This document shows, piece by piece, positions 44,758-55,304 of a DNA stretch of 64,000 nucleotides. Each line of letters opens with the position of its first letter. Position 1 is the stretch's first letter. Location: assembly GCA_025359045.1 (NCBI GenBank), contig JANYHN010000063.1, positions 30,625-94,624 on the forward strand, written 5' to 3'. The notes beneath the pieces were generated by a model that did not search any database, had not been told where the DNA came from, and saw nothing but the letters and a program-made list of their open reading frames with translations. The position numbers and the translations under genes are program-made. Origin of the DNA: Hyphomicrobiales bacterium (GTDB lineage Bacteria; Pseudomonadota; Alphaproteobacteria; Rhizobiales; Aestuariivirgaceae).

Positions 44758-46539
44758 ATGACTCACGCCTATCGCAGCCACAAATGTGGTGATCTTCGCG
44801 TCCAAGATGCTGGCAGCGAAACTCGCCTTTCAGGCTGGGTGCACCGCGTGCGCGACCACGGTGGCGTGTTATTTCTCGATGTGCGCGATCATTACGGCCT
44901 AACTCAAGTAGTGGCAGACCCGGCTTCGCCCGCCTTTAAAATCGCCGAAACTTTGCGCAGCGAATGGGTTGTGCGGTTTGATGGCAAAGTGCGCGTGCGC
45001 CTTGCTGGCACCGAAAACAAAGACATGCCAACTGGCGACATCGAAGTTTACGCAACTGAGATTGAAGTTTTATCTCAAGCCGCTGAATTGCCACTGCCAG
45101 TTTTTGGTGACACAGAATATCCAGAAGACATTCGTCTGAAATATCGCTTCCTCGATTTGCGCCGCGACCGTATTCACGCCAACATTATGAAGCGCGGCAG
45201 CATCATTAATTCGCTGCGCCGCCGCATGGTGGATCAAGGCTTCTTTGAATTCCAAACACCCATCCTCGCAGCATCATCGCCAGAAGGTGCACGAGATTAT
45301 TTGGTGCCAAGCCGTGTGCACCCCGGCAAGTTCTATGCGTTGCCCCAAGCGCCTCAACAGTTCAAACAATTGATCATGATGTCGGGCTTTGATCGCTATT
45401 TCCAAATCGCTCCATGCTTCCGCGACGAAGATGCGCGCGCTGACAGAAGCCCCGGCGAATTCTATCAGCTCGATATTGAAATGAGCTTCGTCACCCAAGA
45501 AGATGTGTTTGACGCAGTTGAACCCGTTCTGCGCGGTGTGTTTGAAGAATTCGGCAATGGCTGGGCGGTCACGCAAAAATTCCCGCACATTGCATTCAAA
45601 GATTCCATTCGTTGGTATGGCACCGACAAACCCGATCTGCGCAACCCCATCAAAATGCAAAACGTCACCGAACATTTCGCAGGCTCCGGCTTCAAAGTGT
45701 TCGCAGGTATGATTGCTAATGATCCAAAAGTTGAAGTGTGGGCGATCCCAGCACCTAAGGGCGGATCACGCGCATTCTGCGACCGCATGAATTCATGGGC
45801 GCAAAGCCAAGGCCAACCGGGGCTAGGTTATGTGTTCTGGCGTGAGGGTGAGGAGGGCGGTGCAGGTCCTATTGCCAAGAACATTGGTACTGAACGTACT
45901 GACGCGATCAAAGCGCAGCTCGGACTAGCCGTTGGTGATGGCGCATTCTTCGTTGCTGGAATCCCATCCAAGTTCTATAAATTCGCAGGCGAAGCCCGCA
46001 CCAAAGTTGGCACTGATCTCGATCTTATCGCCAAAGACCGTTTCGACTTCTGCTGGATCGTTGATTTCCCCATGTATGAGTGGAACGAAGAAGACAAGAA
46101 GATCGACTTTTCGCACAATCCATTCTCCATGCCGCAAGGCGGGCTTGATGCGCTGAACAATCAAGACCCACTTACCATAAACGCCTATCAATATGATATC
46201 GTGTGCAATGGTGTTGAGCTTTCATCCGGCGCCATCCGCAACCATCGCCCCGACATTATGAAGAAGGCGTTTGAGCTTGCGGGATACTCTGAGGACGTTC
46301 TGCTCGAAAAATTTGGCGGCATGTACCGCGCCTTCCAATTTGGCGCTCCGCCTCATGGCGGCATTGCGCCAGGTGTTGACCGTATTGTGATGTTGCTCTG
46401 CAACGAGCCCAACATACGTGAAGTTGTATTGTTCCCAATGAATCAACAGGCGGAGGATTTGTTGATGTCGGCACCTTCATCGGCAACCCCAAAACAGTTG
46501 CGCGAACTCCACATCCGCCTGAATTTACCGGAAAATTAA
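44758..46539 (+). CDS. aspS: aspartyl-tRNA synthetase
   Basis: AspRS charges tRNA-Asp with aspartate. The 593-residue class II enzyme has an N-terminal anticodon-binding OB fold ([23 protein letters not shown]), motif 2 [21 protein letters not shown], a bacterial GAD insertion of about 110 residues and motif 3 [19 protein letters not shown]. In motif 2 the usual P-E-F-T-Q part reads GEFYQ, a small change. Whether it also charges tRNA-Asn cannot be told from this window. ATG at 44758 is the start; the upstream 44716 is not homologous. Confidence 0.97.
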   Translation: MTHAYRSHKCGDLRVQDAGSETRLSGWVHRVRDHGGVLFLDVRDHYGLTQVVADPASPAFKIAETLRSEWVVRFDGKVRVRLAGTENKDMPTGDIEVYATEIEVLSQAAELPLPVFGDTEYPEDIRLKYRFLDLRRDRIHANIMKRGSIINSLRRRMVDQGFFEFQTPILAASSPEGARDYLVPSRVHPGKFYALPQAPQQFKQLIMMSGFDRYFQIAPCFRDEDARADRSPGEFYQLDIEMSFVTQEDVFDAVEPVLRGVFEEFGNGWAVTQKFPHIAFKDSIRWYGTDKPDLRNPIKMQNVTEHFAGSGFKVFAGMIANDPKVEVWAIPAPKGGSRAFCDRMNSWAQSQGQPGLGYVFWREGEEGGAGPIAKNIGTERTDAIKAQLGLAVGDGAFFVAGIPSKFYKFAGEARTKVGTDLDLIAKDRFDFCWIVDFPMYEWNEEDKKIDFSHNPFSMPQGGLDALNNQDPLTINAYQYDIVCNGVELSSGAIRNHRPDIMKKAFELAGYSEDVLLEKFGGMYRAFQFGAPPHGGIAPGVDRIVMLLCNEPNIREVVLFPMNQQAEDLLMSAPSSATPKQLRELHIRLNLPEN

Positions 46540-46605
46540 CTGTCCTTTATTGATGAATCGATAGCAATTGATTATTACGGGACTGTAATTTCAAGAGGTT
46601 CATCC

Positions 46606-47457
46606 ATGTTGAATAAATTGTTTGCGGCTGCCATAGCCGGAACGCTGTTTTTTGCCGTATTGCCATCCGCATATAGCGCGACGCCGACAGACGTTACAGA
46701 CAGCGCGGTTATTCTGAAAAAGAAAAAAGCCGCCGACTTAAAAGCGCTCGAGGCAGAGCGCATTGCGCTTGAAATGAAAATCAAAAAAGCCCGCAAGGCC
46801 GTTGATGCAAACTTGACAACCAGTTCAATTGCGCCTGTTCAAACCAAGAAGAAATCAATAACGACCAAAACGTCAGCAACACCAGTGCCTCAAGCCCGCG
46901 CTTGCAATAATTTCTTTCAGTGCGTTTTTGGCAGCAGGCACCGCAATGTAAATGTGCAACAGGCAAGCTTGGGCCAAACGCCCGGCATGGTAATGTCTGG
47001 CAAAACCAGCAGCCAGATTGTTGAATGGAATGAAACTAAATATCCAGTGGGTTCATTGATCGTTAAAACGCCAGAGCGTGCATTGTATTTTGTATCGGGC
47101 AAGGGCGAGGCCATTCGTTATGCCGTGGGCGTTGGCCGCGAAGGCATGCAATGGAGCGGCAATTCTACTATCGTCTCAAAACAAGAATGGCCAAGCTGGA
47201 CTCCCCCTCAAGTGATGATTGAACGCGAAGCCTTGAAGGGACACATTATCCCGCCATTCATGGAAGGCGGCCCAGGCAATCCACTTGGTGCGCGCGCCAT
47301 GTATATCGGTGGCCGTTTGTACCGCGTCCACGGCACCAACAATGAAGCCTCAATCGGCGGCGCTGTTTCCTCCGGCTGCATCCGCATGATGAACGCAGAC
47401 GTGATCGATCTCTATGACCGCGTAAAGGTGGGCGCTAAGATTTACGTCTACCAATAA
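46606..47457 (+). CDS. L,D-transpeptidase (YkuD domain) with Lys-rich linker
   Basis: The 283-residue protein has a signal peptide (MLNKLFAAAIAGTLFFAVLPSAYSA), then a charged coiled-coil-like linker (AADLKALEAERIALEMKIKKARKAV), a Lys/Thr/Ser stretch, and a C-terminal YkuD domain with VHGTNNEASIGGAVSSGCIRMMN, whose Cys is catalytic. It belongs to the ErfK/YbiS-like type that cross-links peptidoglycan or anchors lipoprotein in Rhizobiales, which use many such enzymes. The linker suggests reach across the periplasm or wall binding. It starts after AGAGG. A terminator lies downstream. Confidence 0.9.
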   Translation: MLNKLFAAAIAGTLFFAVLPSAYSATPTDVTDSAVILKKKKAADLKALEAERIALEMKIKKARKAVDANLTTSSIAPVQTKKKSITTKTSATPVPQARACNNFFQCVFGSRHRNVNVQQASLGQTPGMVMSGKTSSQIVEWNETKYPVGSLIVKTPERALYFVSGKGEAIRYAVGVGREGMQWSGNSTIVSKQEWPSWTPPQVMIEREALKGHIIPPFMEGGPGNPLGARAMYIGGRLYRVHGTNNEASIGGAVSSGCIRMMNADVIDLYDRVKVGAKIYVYQ

Positions 47458-47606
47458 CCCTTCTCATATATCCCCGACTCTCGGGGAGGGCAGCGTGCCA
47501 AGCACACAGGATGGGTTAGTCCACAAACGAAAATGCAAAGAATGAAAAACCCCGGAGGCGAAAGCCATCCGGGGTTTTGACTCTTTAAAAAAGAGCGCTG
47601 GAAGAA
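47458..47606. other. spacer with palindromes
   Basis: The first half holds the hairpin TCCCCGA-CTC-TCGGGGA (47471-47477 with 47481-47487), without a T run. The rest holds the terminator described separately at 47546-47578. No gene was found in it. Confidence 0.55.
47546..47578. terminator. bidirectional Rho-independent terminator
   Basis: AAAACCCCGGA (47546-47556) pairs with TCCGGGGTTTT (47568-47578); inside, GGC-GAAA-GCC extends the stem with a tetraloop. T tracts lie on both sides, so it can serve the L,D-transpeptidase gene and the opposing small-peptide gene. Confidence 0.85.
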
Positions 47607-47711
47607 TTACTTCTTCTTAGCAGCAGCCTTCTTCTTTGCAGCAGGCTTCTTAGCAGCCTTCTTTGCAGCTTTCTTTGCTGGTTTCTTTGCAGCTTTTTTC
47701 GCAGCAGCCAT
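47607..47711 (-). CDS. 34-residue Lys/Ala/Pro-rich histone-H1-like peptide
   Basis: The minus strand encodes 34 residues made only of Met1, Ala, Lys and Pro, in AAKK/PAKK repeats. It has AGGAGAG about 7 bases before its ATG and a good terminator after its stop. Such short basic proteins resemble the H1-type tails seen in bacterial Hc1-like and HU-tail proteins. DNA, RNA or polyphosphate binding is expected from charge alone. It is too short for usual gene callers. Its repeats match the C-terminal tail of LivG in this window. Confidence 0.75.
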   Translation of the reverse strand: MAAAKKAAKKPAKKAAKKAAKKPAAKKKAAAKKK

Positions 47712-47923
47712 AGTGTTCTCTCCTAGAGATTGATTGTTAATGCCCCACAACGCAGGCCAAACTGACTTTGTACAAACGTCAACAGAAATATATTTTTTTG
47801 TTTTTCGTTCGTAACTGTCACTTATTTGAACCTCATTGTGTGATTCGGCAATATGCCGACTACATCTTGTGTATCGCGCTCACATGACTAACAAATGGTA
47901 AATAATTTCGAGTTCAAAAACTA

Positions 47924-47939
47924 ATCAGTATACTGATGA
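47924..47939 (+). repeat. 16-bp near-palindrome, copy B
   Basis: ATCAGTATACTGATGA; its first 14 bases are a perfect palindrome. It matches copy C 64 bp away, which is close to six helical turns, and copy A near 10.7 kb. The nearest gene it could control on the minus strand is the small basic peptide. Confidence 0.6.
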
Positions 47940-47987
47940 ATATAGAAATTCATTTTAACGGCATAAAATAATGCTTTTTACATCATC

Positions 47988-48003
47988 ATCAGTACACGGA
48001 TGA
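47988..48003 (+). repeat. 16-bp near-palindrome, copy C
   Basis: ATCAGTACACGGATGA, differing from copy B at two bases and from copy A at one. Spaced 64 bp from copy B on the same strand. A paired operator is suggested; the factor is unknown. Confidence 0.6.
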
Positions 48004-48247
48004 AATAAATTTGGCAAACAAATTGCGTTAATTCTCAACCCTCCGAAAATGTTTTCCACAATTTATTTGAAAAAACTTGATGATGCTGCGTGCGAGCTGC
48101 GATTCCGCTGTCAAATTTCATACTCCAACTCCAGATTTGTCACGCTTATGAAGGCAAGCATCCAGCTTTTTTTGAGCAGAACGAAAGTTTATAGTTGGGC
48201 ACTTTCCTTCTTAAAGGAGATGGATCGGGGAGAAAGCTCTAGGGCTA

Positions 48248-48277
48248 AAAACAAAAAAGCCGGGATCACTCCCGGCT
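48248..48277 (-). terminator. Rho-independent terminator after nrdJ
   Basis: GCCGGGA (48259-48265) pairs with TCCCGGC (48270-48276) across a four-base loop, and the outer A-T pair extends it. On the minus strand it is followed by a run of T broken by one G (48248-48258). It is 24 bases after the nrdJ stop. Confidence 0.88.
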
Positions 48278-48300
48278 CCTTCAATCCACTTGAATCAATA

Positions 48301-51300
48301 TTATGAACACCCACTCGTCGATCCACACGTATCGCATTTCAAACATGTGCCATTGCGCACCATCGTATAGTTGCCGCATTCGCCGCATGTGTCGCCTTCG
48401 TAACCCTTCATGCGGGCTTGCGTGCGTTGGTCCATCTGCGGAGCAGCGGCAGAGACTGCTTCATATACGTAAGCAGGTGCAGGTCCTTCGGCCAAAGCCA
48501 AACTGCCTAAAGTTTCTGCCGCACGCATCAACAACGCATGTGATGGTGATTGCGGCGGGCCAGCAGAAGCTTGCGGCATCACCACAACATTGGCGAGGTT
48601 CTGCTTTCGCACAAAACCAGCAGAAACAAAGCGCTGCGCTGGAACCGCCGGCTTCTCATCCGTACCAACACCTTTGCCCAGAGCATCAAAGCCCATTTCT
48701 GAAGCTTCAACATGAGCAAGTTCATGACGGCCGAGATAAGACACGGCGAGTTCGCGGAACACATAGTCAAGGATCGAGGTTGCGTTCTTGATGGACTCGT
48801 TGCCTTGCACCATGCCTGCAGGCTCAAACTTGGTGAATGTAAATGCATCCACAAATTCTTCCAGCGGAACACCATATTGCAGGCCAACTGATACGGCGAT
48901 GGCAAAGTTATTCATCATGGCGCGAAGGGCGGCACCTTCCTTGTGCATATCAATAAAGATTTCACCCAGCTTGCCATCATCATATTCACCAGTGCGCAAA
49001 TAAACCTTATGCCCACCCACTACAGCCTTTTGTGTGTAACCTTTACGACGTCCGGGAAGCTTATCGCGTAATTGCGCACGCTCAACGATCTTCTCAACAA
49101 TCTTTTCAACAAATACTTCCACGCGTTGCTGCGGTGCTTTGGCCATCAAATTTTCAACAACATCCACATCTTCATCATCCTCATCAGCAATCAGCTGAGA
49201 AGACAATGGCTGCGAAAGCTTTGAGCCATCGCGGTACAATGCGTTGGCCTTAACACCCAGCTTCCACGACAGCATGTAGGATGCAGCACATTCTTCAACT
49301 GAAGCATCATTGGGCATATTGATGGTCTTTGAAATTGCACCCGAGATAAACGGCTGCGACGCCGCCATCATGCGGATATGGCTTTCAACCGACAAGAAGC
49401 GCTTACCAATACGGCCACAAGGATTGGCGCAATCAAACACTGGCAAATGCTCTTCTTTCAAGCCAGGTGCTTGCTCCAAAGTCATCGCACCGCACACATG
49501 CACATTGGCCTTATCAATATCAGCGCGTGAGAAGCCCAGATGCGCCAGCATGTCAAACGAGAAATCATTGAGCTGTGCGTCAGTCAGCTTGAGAACATTC
49601 TTGCAGAATTCTTCGCCAATCGCCCACTTGTTAAATACAAACTTAATATCGAAGGCCGAAGCCAAACCACCTTCAATCTTGGCAATCTGCTCGTCACCAA
49701 AACCCTTGGCCTTCAATTGAGCATGGTTGAGCGCGGGCGCATCCGACAGCGTGCCATGACCCACAGCATAACCAATGATTTTTTCAATTTGTTCGGGGGT
49801 GTAGCCAAGAGTGCGGAGTGCCTCAGGAACCGCCTGATTAATGATCTTGAAATAACCACCGCCTGCCAGCTTCTTAAACTTTACAAGAGCAAAGTCAGGC
49901 TCAATACCCGTGGTATCGCAATCCATCACCAAACCGATTGTGCCTGTTGGGGCAACAACGGTTGACTGCGCGTTGCGGTAGCCATGGGCTTCACCCATCT
50001 CAACAGCCAAATCCCAAGCACGGCGTGCAGCCGCAATCAAAGATTTATCCTTGATGTCGTTCTCGTCTAATGGAACAGGTGCAGTGCGGACACCTTCATA
50101 CCCAACAGCAGCGCCATAAGTCGCGCGGCGATGATTGCGCATCACACGCAGCATATGCTCTCGGTTCTTGGCAAAACCAGCAAAAGGCCCGAGCTCTTTA
50201 GCCATCTCGGCCGATGTCGCATACGAAACGCCAGTCATAATGGCAGAGATAGCAGCACAAATGCCGCGGCCTTCGTGGCTGTCATAAGGAATGCCAGCGA
50301 TCATCAACAAGCCGCCGATGTTCGCAAAGCCCAAACCAAGCGTGCGGTACTCATATGACAGACGCGCAATTTCCTTAGAAGGGAACTGCGCCATCATCAC
50401 CGAGATTTCGAGAACCAGCGTCCACAATCGAACCGCATGTTCAAATGATGCAATGTCAAACTTGTTCGAGTTAGCCTCGCGGAACTGCAACAAATTGAGT
50501 GAAGCAAGGTTACAAGCCGTGTCATCCAGGAACATATATTCCGAGCAAGGATTAGACGCGCGAATCTCGCCAGATGCTGGGCACGTGTGCCAGTCATTGA
50601 TCGTTGAATGAAACTGAATGCCCGGATCAGCAGATGCCCAAGCCGCATGACCAATCTTATCCCAAAGCTCAGCGGCTTTAAGAGTCTTGAAAACTTTGCC
50701 ATTTGTGCGGTTCAGCAAATTCCAGTCGCCGTTCTTTTCAACAGCATCCAGAAACTCGTCAGTTACACGAACCGAGTTGTTGGAGTTCTGACCAGACACA
50801 GTCCGGTAAGCTTCGCCGTCCCAATCCGTGTCATAAGTATCAAACTCAATGTCCTTATAGCCCTGCTTGGCAAACTGAATCACCCGCTTAGTGTAATTAT
50901 CAGGCACCATATTCTTGCGAGCTTCTTTTACAGCGCGCTTAAGGGCAGGGTTCTTTTCAATCTCAAAACAATCCGTGCCGGGACCTTCGCAATTCACACA
51001 AGCCTTCATGATGGCAGTCAGGCACTTCTTGACGATCTTGGAACCGGTCACGAGTGAGGCAACTTTTTCCTCCTCCTTCACCTTCCACATCACATAGTTT
51101 TCAACATCGGGATGATCTACATCAACCACTACCATCTTGGCCGCGCGGCGCGTCGTGCCACCAGATTTAATGGCACCAGCAGCCCGGTCACCAATCTTGA
51201 GGAAGCTCATGAGGCCCGATGATCTGCCGCCACCGGAAAGCTTTTCGCCCTCGCCACGCAATGACGAGAAGTTTGAGCCTGTGCCCGAACCATATTTAAA

Positions 51301-51972
51301 CAGGCGCGCTTCACGCACCCATAGGTCCATGATTCCGCCTTCATTCACCAGATCATCGGACACTGATTGAATGAAACATGCATGCGGCTGCGGATGCTCA
51401 TAAGCCGTCTTGGATTTCGTCAGCTTGCCAGTTTCATGGTCAACATAATGATGCCCCTGTGATGGGCCATCAATACCATAAGCCCAATGCAGACCAGTGT
51501 TGAACCACTGTGGCGAATTAGGCGCGCACTTCTGCGTGGCCAGCATGAAGCACTGCTCATTATAAAATGCGAGCGCATCTTCCTCGGTGTTGAAATATTT
51601 GCCCTTCCAGCCCCAATAAGTCCAAGTGCCAGCGAGGCGGTTGAACACTTCCTGCGCGCTGTGCTCACCCGTGGTGCGCTCCTTCAATGGCAAATGCGCC
51701 ATGGCTTCATCATCAGCAACTGAACGCCACAACCATGATGGAACGGTTTCTTCTTCAACACGCTTCAAAATCTTCGGCACACCAGCTTTGCGGAAATACT
51801 TCTGTGCAAGAATATCGGTTGCCACTTGGCTCCATGTGGATGGAACTTCAATGTCATCTAATCGAAATACAATTGAGCCATCAGGGTTCTTAATTTCGCT
51901 GACGGCTTTGCGGAACTCGAGTCCTGCATAAGAGCCTTCGCCCGCCTTGGTATATTTCCGCTCAATCTTCAT
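48301..51972 (-). CDS. nrdJ: vitamin B12-dependent ribonucleotide reductase (class II)
   Basis: NrdJ reduces ribonucleotides using adenosylcobalamin and does not need oxygen. The 1223 residues match the long alphaproteobacterial form. Diagnostic parts are SGSTTRRAAK-type substrate-loop residues ([17 protein letters not shown]), [21 protein letters not shown], the [15 protein letters not shown] stretch and the C-terminal zinc ribbon with [10 protein letters not shown] and [13 protein letters not shown]. The ATG at 51972 is preferred; a TTG at 51984 is possible. The upstream 459-base spacer holds two NrdR-like boxes. It implies that the organism makes or imports B12. Confidence 0.97.
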   Translation of the reverse strand: MKIERKYTKAGEGSYAGLEFRKAVSEIKNPDGSIVFRLDDIEVPSTWSQVATDILAQKYFRKAGVPKILKRVEEETVPSWLWRSVADDEAMAHLPLKERTTGEHSAQEVFNRLAGTWTYWGWKGKYFNTEEDALAFYNEQCFMLATQKCAPNSPQWFNTGLHWAYGIDGPSQGHHYVDHETGKLTKSKTAYEHPQPHACFIQSVSDDLVNEGGIMDLWVREARLFKYGSGTGSNFSSLRGEGEKLSGGGRSSGLMSFLKIGDRAAGAIKSGGTTRRAAKMVVVDVDHPDVENYVMWKVKEEEKVASLVTGSKIVKKCLTAIMKACVNCEGPGTDCFEIEKNPALKRAVKEARKNMVPDNYTKRVIQFAKQGYKDIEFDTYDTDWDGEAYRTVSGQNSNNSVRVTDEFLDAVEKNGDWNLLNRTNGKVFKTLKAAELWDKIGHAAWASADPGIQFHSTINDWHTCPASGEIRASNPCSEYMFLDDTACNLASLNLLQFREANSNKFDIASFEHAVRLWTLVLEISVMMAQFPSKEIARLSYEYRTLGLGFANIGGLLMIAGIPYDSHEGRGICAAISAIMTGVSYATSAEMAKELGPFAGFAKNREHMLRVMRNHRRATYGAAVGYEGVRTAPVPLDENDIKDKSLIAAARRAWDLAVEMGEAHGYRNAQSTVVAPTGTIGLVMDCDTTGIEPDFALVKFKKLAGGGYFKIINQAVPEALRTLGYTPEQIEKIIGYAVGHGTLSDAPALNHAQLKAKGFGDEQIAKIEGGLASAFDIKFVFNKWAIGEEFCKNVLKLTDAQLNDFSFDMLAHLGFSRADIDKANVHVCGAMTLEQAPGLKEEHLPVFDCANPCGRIGKRFLSVESHIRMMAASQPFISGAISKTINMPNDASVEECAASYMLSWKLGVKANALYRDGSKLSQPLSSQLIADEDDEDVDVVENLMAKAPQQRVEVFVEKIVEKIVERAQLRDKLPGRRKGYTQKAVVGGHKVYLRTGEYDDGKLGEIFIDMHKEGAALRAMMNNFAIAVSVGLQYGVPLEEFVDAFTFTKFEPAGMVQGNESIKNATSILDYVFRELAVSYLGRHELAHVEASEMGFDALGKGVGTDEKPAVPAQRFVSAGFVRKQNLANVVVMPQASAGPPQSPSHALLMRAAETLGSLALAEGPAPAYVYEAVSAAAPQMDQRTQARMKGYEGDTCGECGNYTMVRNGTCLKCDTCGSTSGCS

Positions 51973-52189
51973 TTTTAACCCCAATATCCTCTAAAATTAT
52001 CCCCGCAAGCACACAAATGTGCCCACGGAGCCCCCGAACCCCATGTTCAACGCCAAATTCCTGATTGGTGGACATTGCCACCCCAACGCGTGCTAACTAT
52101 CGTTTTGATATTACGCAGAAAACTAAGTTTCGAACCCGCATTCCGCTGCACGACCTTGGATTTAGAAACTAATACAAACCGCATGATCG

Positions 52190-52236
52190 CGTCAATAGCT
52201 AGTGTGTTAACGAGAAGTAAACACCACCTATTGTGT
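52190..52236. promoter_or_regulatory. probable NrdR box pair
   Basis: Two 16-bp sequences resemble the NrdR consensus ACACTATATATAGTGT: CGTCAATAGCTAGTGT (52190-52205, 11 of 16 positions) and ACACCACCTATTGTGT (52221-52236, strong in its right half). Their centres are 31 bp apart, the usual spacing for paired NrdR boxes. They lie about 220-260 bases before the nrdJ ATG. Confidence 0.5.
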
Positions 52237-52353
52237 CCACAGACTTCAATGTCTTGTTGATAACCAGAACATCGCCCGATTCTGGGGCCAAGCTCAAGTG
52301 TTACATCAGTTTAATCCGCAACAAGCACTTGGTGGTGGAGTATGAAACGATAG

Positions 52354-52376
52354 GGGCTTGACAACACGTCAAGCCC
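52354..52376 (-). terminator. hairpin after the drug exporter gene
   Basis: GGGCTTGAC (52354-52362) pairs with GTCAAGCCC (52368-52376) across a five-base loop. It lies 56 bases after the exporter stop. The following minus-strand bases are only moderately T-rich. Confidence 0.5.
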
Positions 52377-52431
52377 AAGCAGGCAGAATTGAAAAAAATA
52401 TTCTTTCTTAAGTTAGAACCTGATTGCACCC

Positions 52432-53997
52432 TTAGAGTGCAGAACTCTGCCCATCTTTCAAGCTCTGCGCGAGTTTAGACAGGGGTAGAGCGCTTTGCAC
52501 ATGGCCCATCCAGAAGAGAATCGGAAAAGCCAGCAAACACATGCCGCCCAGCAGCAACCAAGCTTCATTAATAGCCCAGGCTATGCCTGCCGCCTGCAAA
52601 CTGTCACTGATTCCAAGCATCCCGGCAAAATCATCTAATGTTGGAAGGTCCGCCACGGGCATCCCTAGAATTTTAGCTGCAGCATCTGGGCTGGTTTGCA
52701 TCAATTCCTTAATGGCATCGACATGTTCAGGCGCCCTGCTGAAAATCACTGTATCCACCAATGCAATACCAATCGCACCGCCAATATTGCGTGCCACATT
52801 AAAGATGCCGCTCGCGTCACCGATTTTATCCAGTGGAACCAAAGCCAAGGCAAAGCGAATGGGTGGTAATATGCACATGGAAATCGCCACCCCGCGAACA
52901 ATCTGTGGCCAAAACATGGCGTCATAATCCGTCGAGATATCTTGATGGGTACTCATGAATAACCCAACTGCAAACATGCCAAACCCCAACGCTGAAAGCA
53001 GCCTGGCATCAACATGGCGGTCGATTTGAATAATGATGGGTGCAGAAATTAATTGCGCAATGCCCGTGACCAAGGTCACCAAGCCGATTTCCAAAGGTCC
53101 ATGTCCACGCACAAAAGCCAGAAAGACCGGCATTAAAAACACTGAACTAAAAAGACAAAGCCCGAGAACAAAACTGAGTGCACAGCCATAAGCCAGCGCC
53201 CGGTCTTCCAGCAAATGGAACATAATCGCCGGATTGGGTCGTTTCCACATCCAAACAGAACAGATCAGTGACAAAGCAAACCAACCCAATACATTAATGC
53301 TCAACCAGCCACTGGTCGGCGCATCTTTCAGCCCGATCAATAACGCAGTTAGAGCAACTGCCATCAACACCAACGAGAACCAATCGAGCGTCTTCATAAA
53401 TTTCAGGCCCAATTCGCCCCTCGGCAATGTCAAATAGCCCACCACCACTGCGATAATTCCAGGCACCACATTTATCAAAAAGAGCCAATGCCAAGTGTAA
53501 TGCTCAGTCAACCAACCGCCAGCCATGGGCCCTACAGTAGGAGCCAGAACAGCTAAAAACCCGCCTGTCGTTGTGGCAATGCTTTGCTGAATACCTTTTG
53601 GAAATAAGAGGAAGATGCCCGAAAAGACCAGAGGTATAAGAACACCGCCGCTGAACCCTTGCAACACGCGCCAAGACAGTAAATCCGCAAATCCAAAACT
53701 GAAAGCACACCCAACGGAAGCAAGTGTAAACATCAGCAGCGAACCTGCAAACAATCGCCGCATGGAAAACACGCGCATTAAAAGCCCAGTCATGGGAATT
53801 GCAATCGACTCTGATATCAAATAGCTGGTTTGAACCCAGCTCATTTGCTCTGCGCCAATGTTCAGCGCTTTCTCAATCACAGGCAGTGCCGTCACCACAA
53901 CCTGAATATCCAGAATAGCCATGAACATGCCAACGCAGCAGGCCACAAAGCCAAGCCAGCGCGGAATCAACGGAATTTGAAAATGTTTTACATCCAT
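52432..53997 (-). CDS. DHA2-family MFS drug exporter (EmrB-like)
   Basis: The 521-residue protein has about 14 membrane helices of the DHA2 proton antiporter family. The first helix holds the FMAILDIQVVVTALPVIEKAL motif, followed by WVQTSYLISESIAIPMTG and the antiporter motif with LAPTVGPMAGGWLTEHYTWHWLF. It exports hydrophobic or cationic compounds. There is no EmrA-type adaptor beside it. The ATG at 53997 has GAGG before it; a GTG at 54015 would overlap the M16 stop. It is downstream of a two-gene M16 protease in the same direction. Confidence 0.9.
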   Translation of the reverse strand: MDVKHFQIPLIPRWLGFVACCVGMFMAILDIQVVVTALPVIEKALNIGAEQMSWVQTSYLISESIAIPMTGLLMRVFSMRRLFAGSLLMFTLASVGCAFSFGFADLLSWRVLQGFSGGVLIPLVFSGIFLLFPKGIQQSIATTTGGFLAVLAPTVGPMAGGWLTEHYTWHWLFLINVVPGIIAVVVGYLTLPRGELGLKFMKTLDWFSLVLMAVALTALLIGLKDAPTSGWLSINVLGWFALSLICSVWMWKRPNPAIMFHLLEDRALAYGCALSFVLGLCLFSSVFLMPVFLAFVRGHGPLEIGLVTLVTGIAQLISAPIIIQIDRHVDARLLSALGFGMFAVGLFMSTHQDISTDYDAMFWPQIVRGVAISMCILPPIRFALALVPLDKIGDASGIFNVARNIGGAIGIALVDTVIFSRAPEHVDAIKELMQTSPDAAAKILGMPVADLPTLDDFAGMLGISDSLQAAGIAWAINEAWLLLGGMCLLAFPILFWMGHVQSALPLSKLAQSLKDGQSSAL

Positions 53998-54011
53998 GTG
54001 TTTGGCCTCGT

Positions 54012-55304
54012 TCACTGTGCCACTACCACAATTGGTTTTTCAGAAAAATAGCGTTTTAAAACCGCAGGATCACTCAAGTTCACATTCCGAATGACATCTG
54101 GAAGACTGGCAATCTCCGCCGTGCTCCAATGACCAGTGCGATAGTCCCTTAGCATACCCGCAAAATTCTCGTGATTGCGCGATAATACATTGAGCGACTG
54201 AAGTTGCTCCACGCGCGCATTTTCAACTTCTTCAACATTAGGGCCATCATTACGGAATTTATCCCATGATTTTGCAATCAATGCCAACGTGCCCGTTACA
54301 TTGGCCGTGCTAATACGCCCGCGAATACTGTTCACAGACAAAGCCTCATAGAAATTGATGGCGGGCTGCAAACCATAAGTCGCCGCCGTCCCTTCACGAA
54401 TATCTTTGAATAACCGCGATTTCTGATCACCCGAAAATATGCTGCTGAGCATATAACCCGCGACCCAATCTTTTAAGTTCGCATCACGAGGAAAAACTGA
54501 ACCAACAACAATGGAAGCTTGGCCACTTCTATCACCCTTTAATACAACTGGCTTATCAGGCGGTATTTCAAATTGAGCTGGGGGCACTGGTTTAAGATTC
54601 GAATTTGCTGCCAAACCCTCCAACAGCTTATCCACCAATACGGCTGCATGTGCCTGATCAACATTGCCCACCACACTCACAATCACATTTTTTAAATTCA
54701 AATGAGATTGCAGCCATGGCTTCAAGTCACCCAATTGCACAGCACTGATGTTTTCAGGCTTTGGAGCAAAATAGTGCAAATAAGGATGAGCACCGATTGC
54801 CATTTCAAAAAATGTCTTCTGTATTTGAGCCTCTGGATAAATTGATGACTCTTCTACTCTGCGCGCCATCGTATCGCGTTTCCGCTTGAAGCGAGTTTCA
54901 GGCAGATCCGGATTTCTCAAAATAGAATTGATCAATGCCACAGCCCCATCAATGCCCCGGGTTGGCGCTGAAATGGCAGCATAGGTTTGGTCAGGGGTTG
55001 CATCTATTGAGAAATTTGCCCCAACATCCTGCAAAGACTCATAAAGCTCTGAAGATGATTTTCCGTCTGCACCCTCATACAACATCGATAATGCGAGTGG
55101 GCCAGTGGCAGTCCCGTTCACGCCGTCGCAAGCCGTGCCACAGTCAAAAGCCAGAGCAATCGCAACTGTATCTTGCGTTTCTGAGCGAAAATACGTGACG
55201 GTGATGTCATGTGGCGTTTTAAATTCAACAAGCGGTATGTTGCCTGCAAGAGCGGCAAACGCCGTCACCCACAAAATGAACTGAACTAAGAACATTCTCA
55301 TCAT
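54012..55304 (-). CDS. M16 peptidase family protein, non-catalytic partner
   Basis: The 430-residue secreted protein has a signal peptide (FLVQFILWVTAFAALAG) and the M16 fold but no HxxEH zinc site; the matching place reads LSMLYEG. This is normal for the inactive subunit of two-subunit M16B proteases, where it closes the chamber and supplies the arginine/tyrosine pair that grips substrate. Its ATG overlaps the stop of the catalytic partner by 4 bases, so the two are made in equal amounts. The tail ends in FSEKPIVVVAQ. Confidence 0.87.
   Translation of the reverse strand: MMRMFLVQFILWVTAFAALAGNIPLVEFKTPHDITVTYFRSETQDTVAIALAFDCGTACDGVNGTATGPLALSMLYEGADGKSSSELYESLQDVGANFSIDATPDQTYAAISAPTRGIDGAVALINSILRNPDLPETRFKRKRDTMARRVEESSIYPEAQIQKTFFEMAIGAHPYLHYFAPKPENISAVQLGDLKPWLQSHLNLKNVIVSVVGNVDQAHAAVLVDKLLEGLAANSNLKPVPPAQFEIPPDKPVVLKGDRSGQASIVVGSVFPRDANLKDWVAGYMLSSIFSGDQKSRLFKDIREGTAATYGLQPAINFYEALSVNSIRGRISTANVTGTLALIAKSWDKFRNDGPNVEEVENARVEQLQSLNVLSRNHENFAGMLRDYRTGHWSTAEIASLPDVIRNVNLSDPAVLKRYFSEKPIVVVAQ

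Larger units (their letters stand above)
47712..48247. other. 536-base non-coding region with two operator-like repeats
   Basis: This AT-rich stretch separates the small basic peptide gene from the nrdJ terminator. It holds the two 16-bp near-palindromes at 47924 and 47988. On the minus strand a TTGACG lies about 80 bases before the peptide gene and could be a -35 element, but no good -10 was found. One open frame (48049-48306) shows no sign of coding. Confidence 0.5.
51973..52431. other. 459-base non-coding region upstream of nrdJ
   Basis: It holds the NrdR-like boxes (52190-52236), a hairpin near 52354 that may end the exporter message, and the nrdJ leader with no recognisable cobalamin riboswitch. 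No gene was found. Confidence 0.5.

Noticed and set aside
48049..48306. 85-codon plus-strand frame before nrdJ
   Set aside because: It runs through the nrdJ terminator and into the nrdJ stop, has no ribosome site and no family resemblance. Its closeness to the 16-bp repeats was not enough to accept it.
52125..52150. GGGTTCGAAAC on the minus strand, like a tRNA T loop
   Set aside because: The flanking bases do not pair as a T stem and no acceptor or anticodon arm can be drawn around it.
51985..52431. Cobalamin riboswitch before nrdJ
   Set aside because: The nrdJ product uses B12, so the leader was read for the conserved B12 box and its stems; none was recognised.
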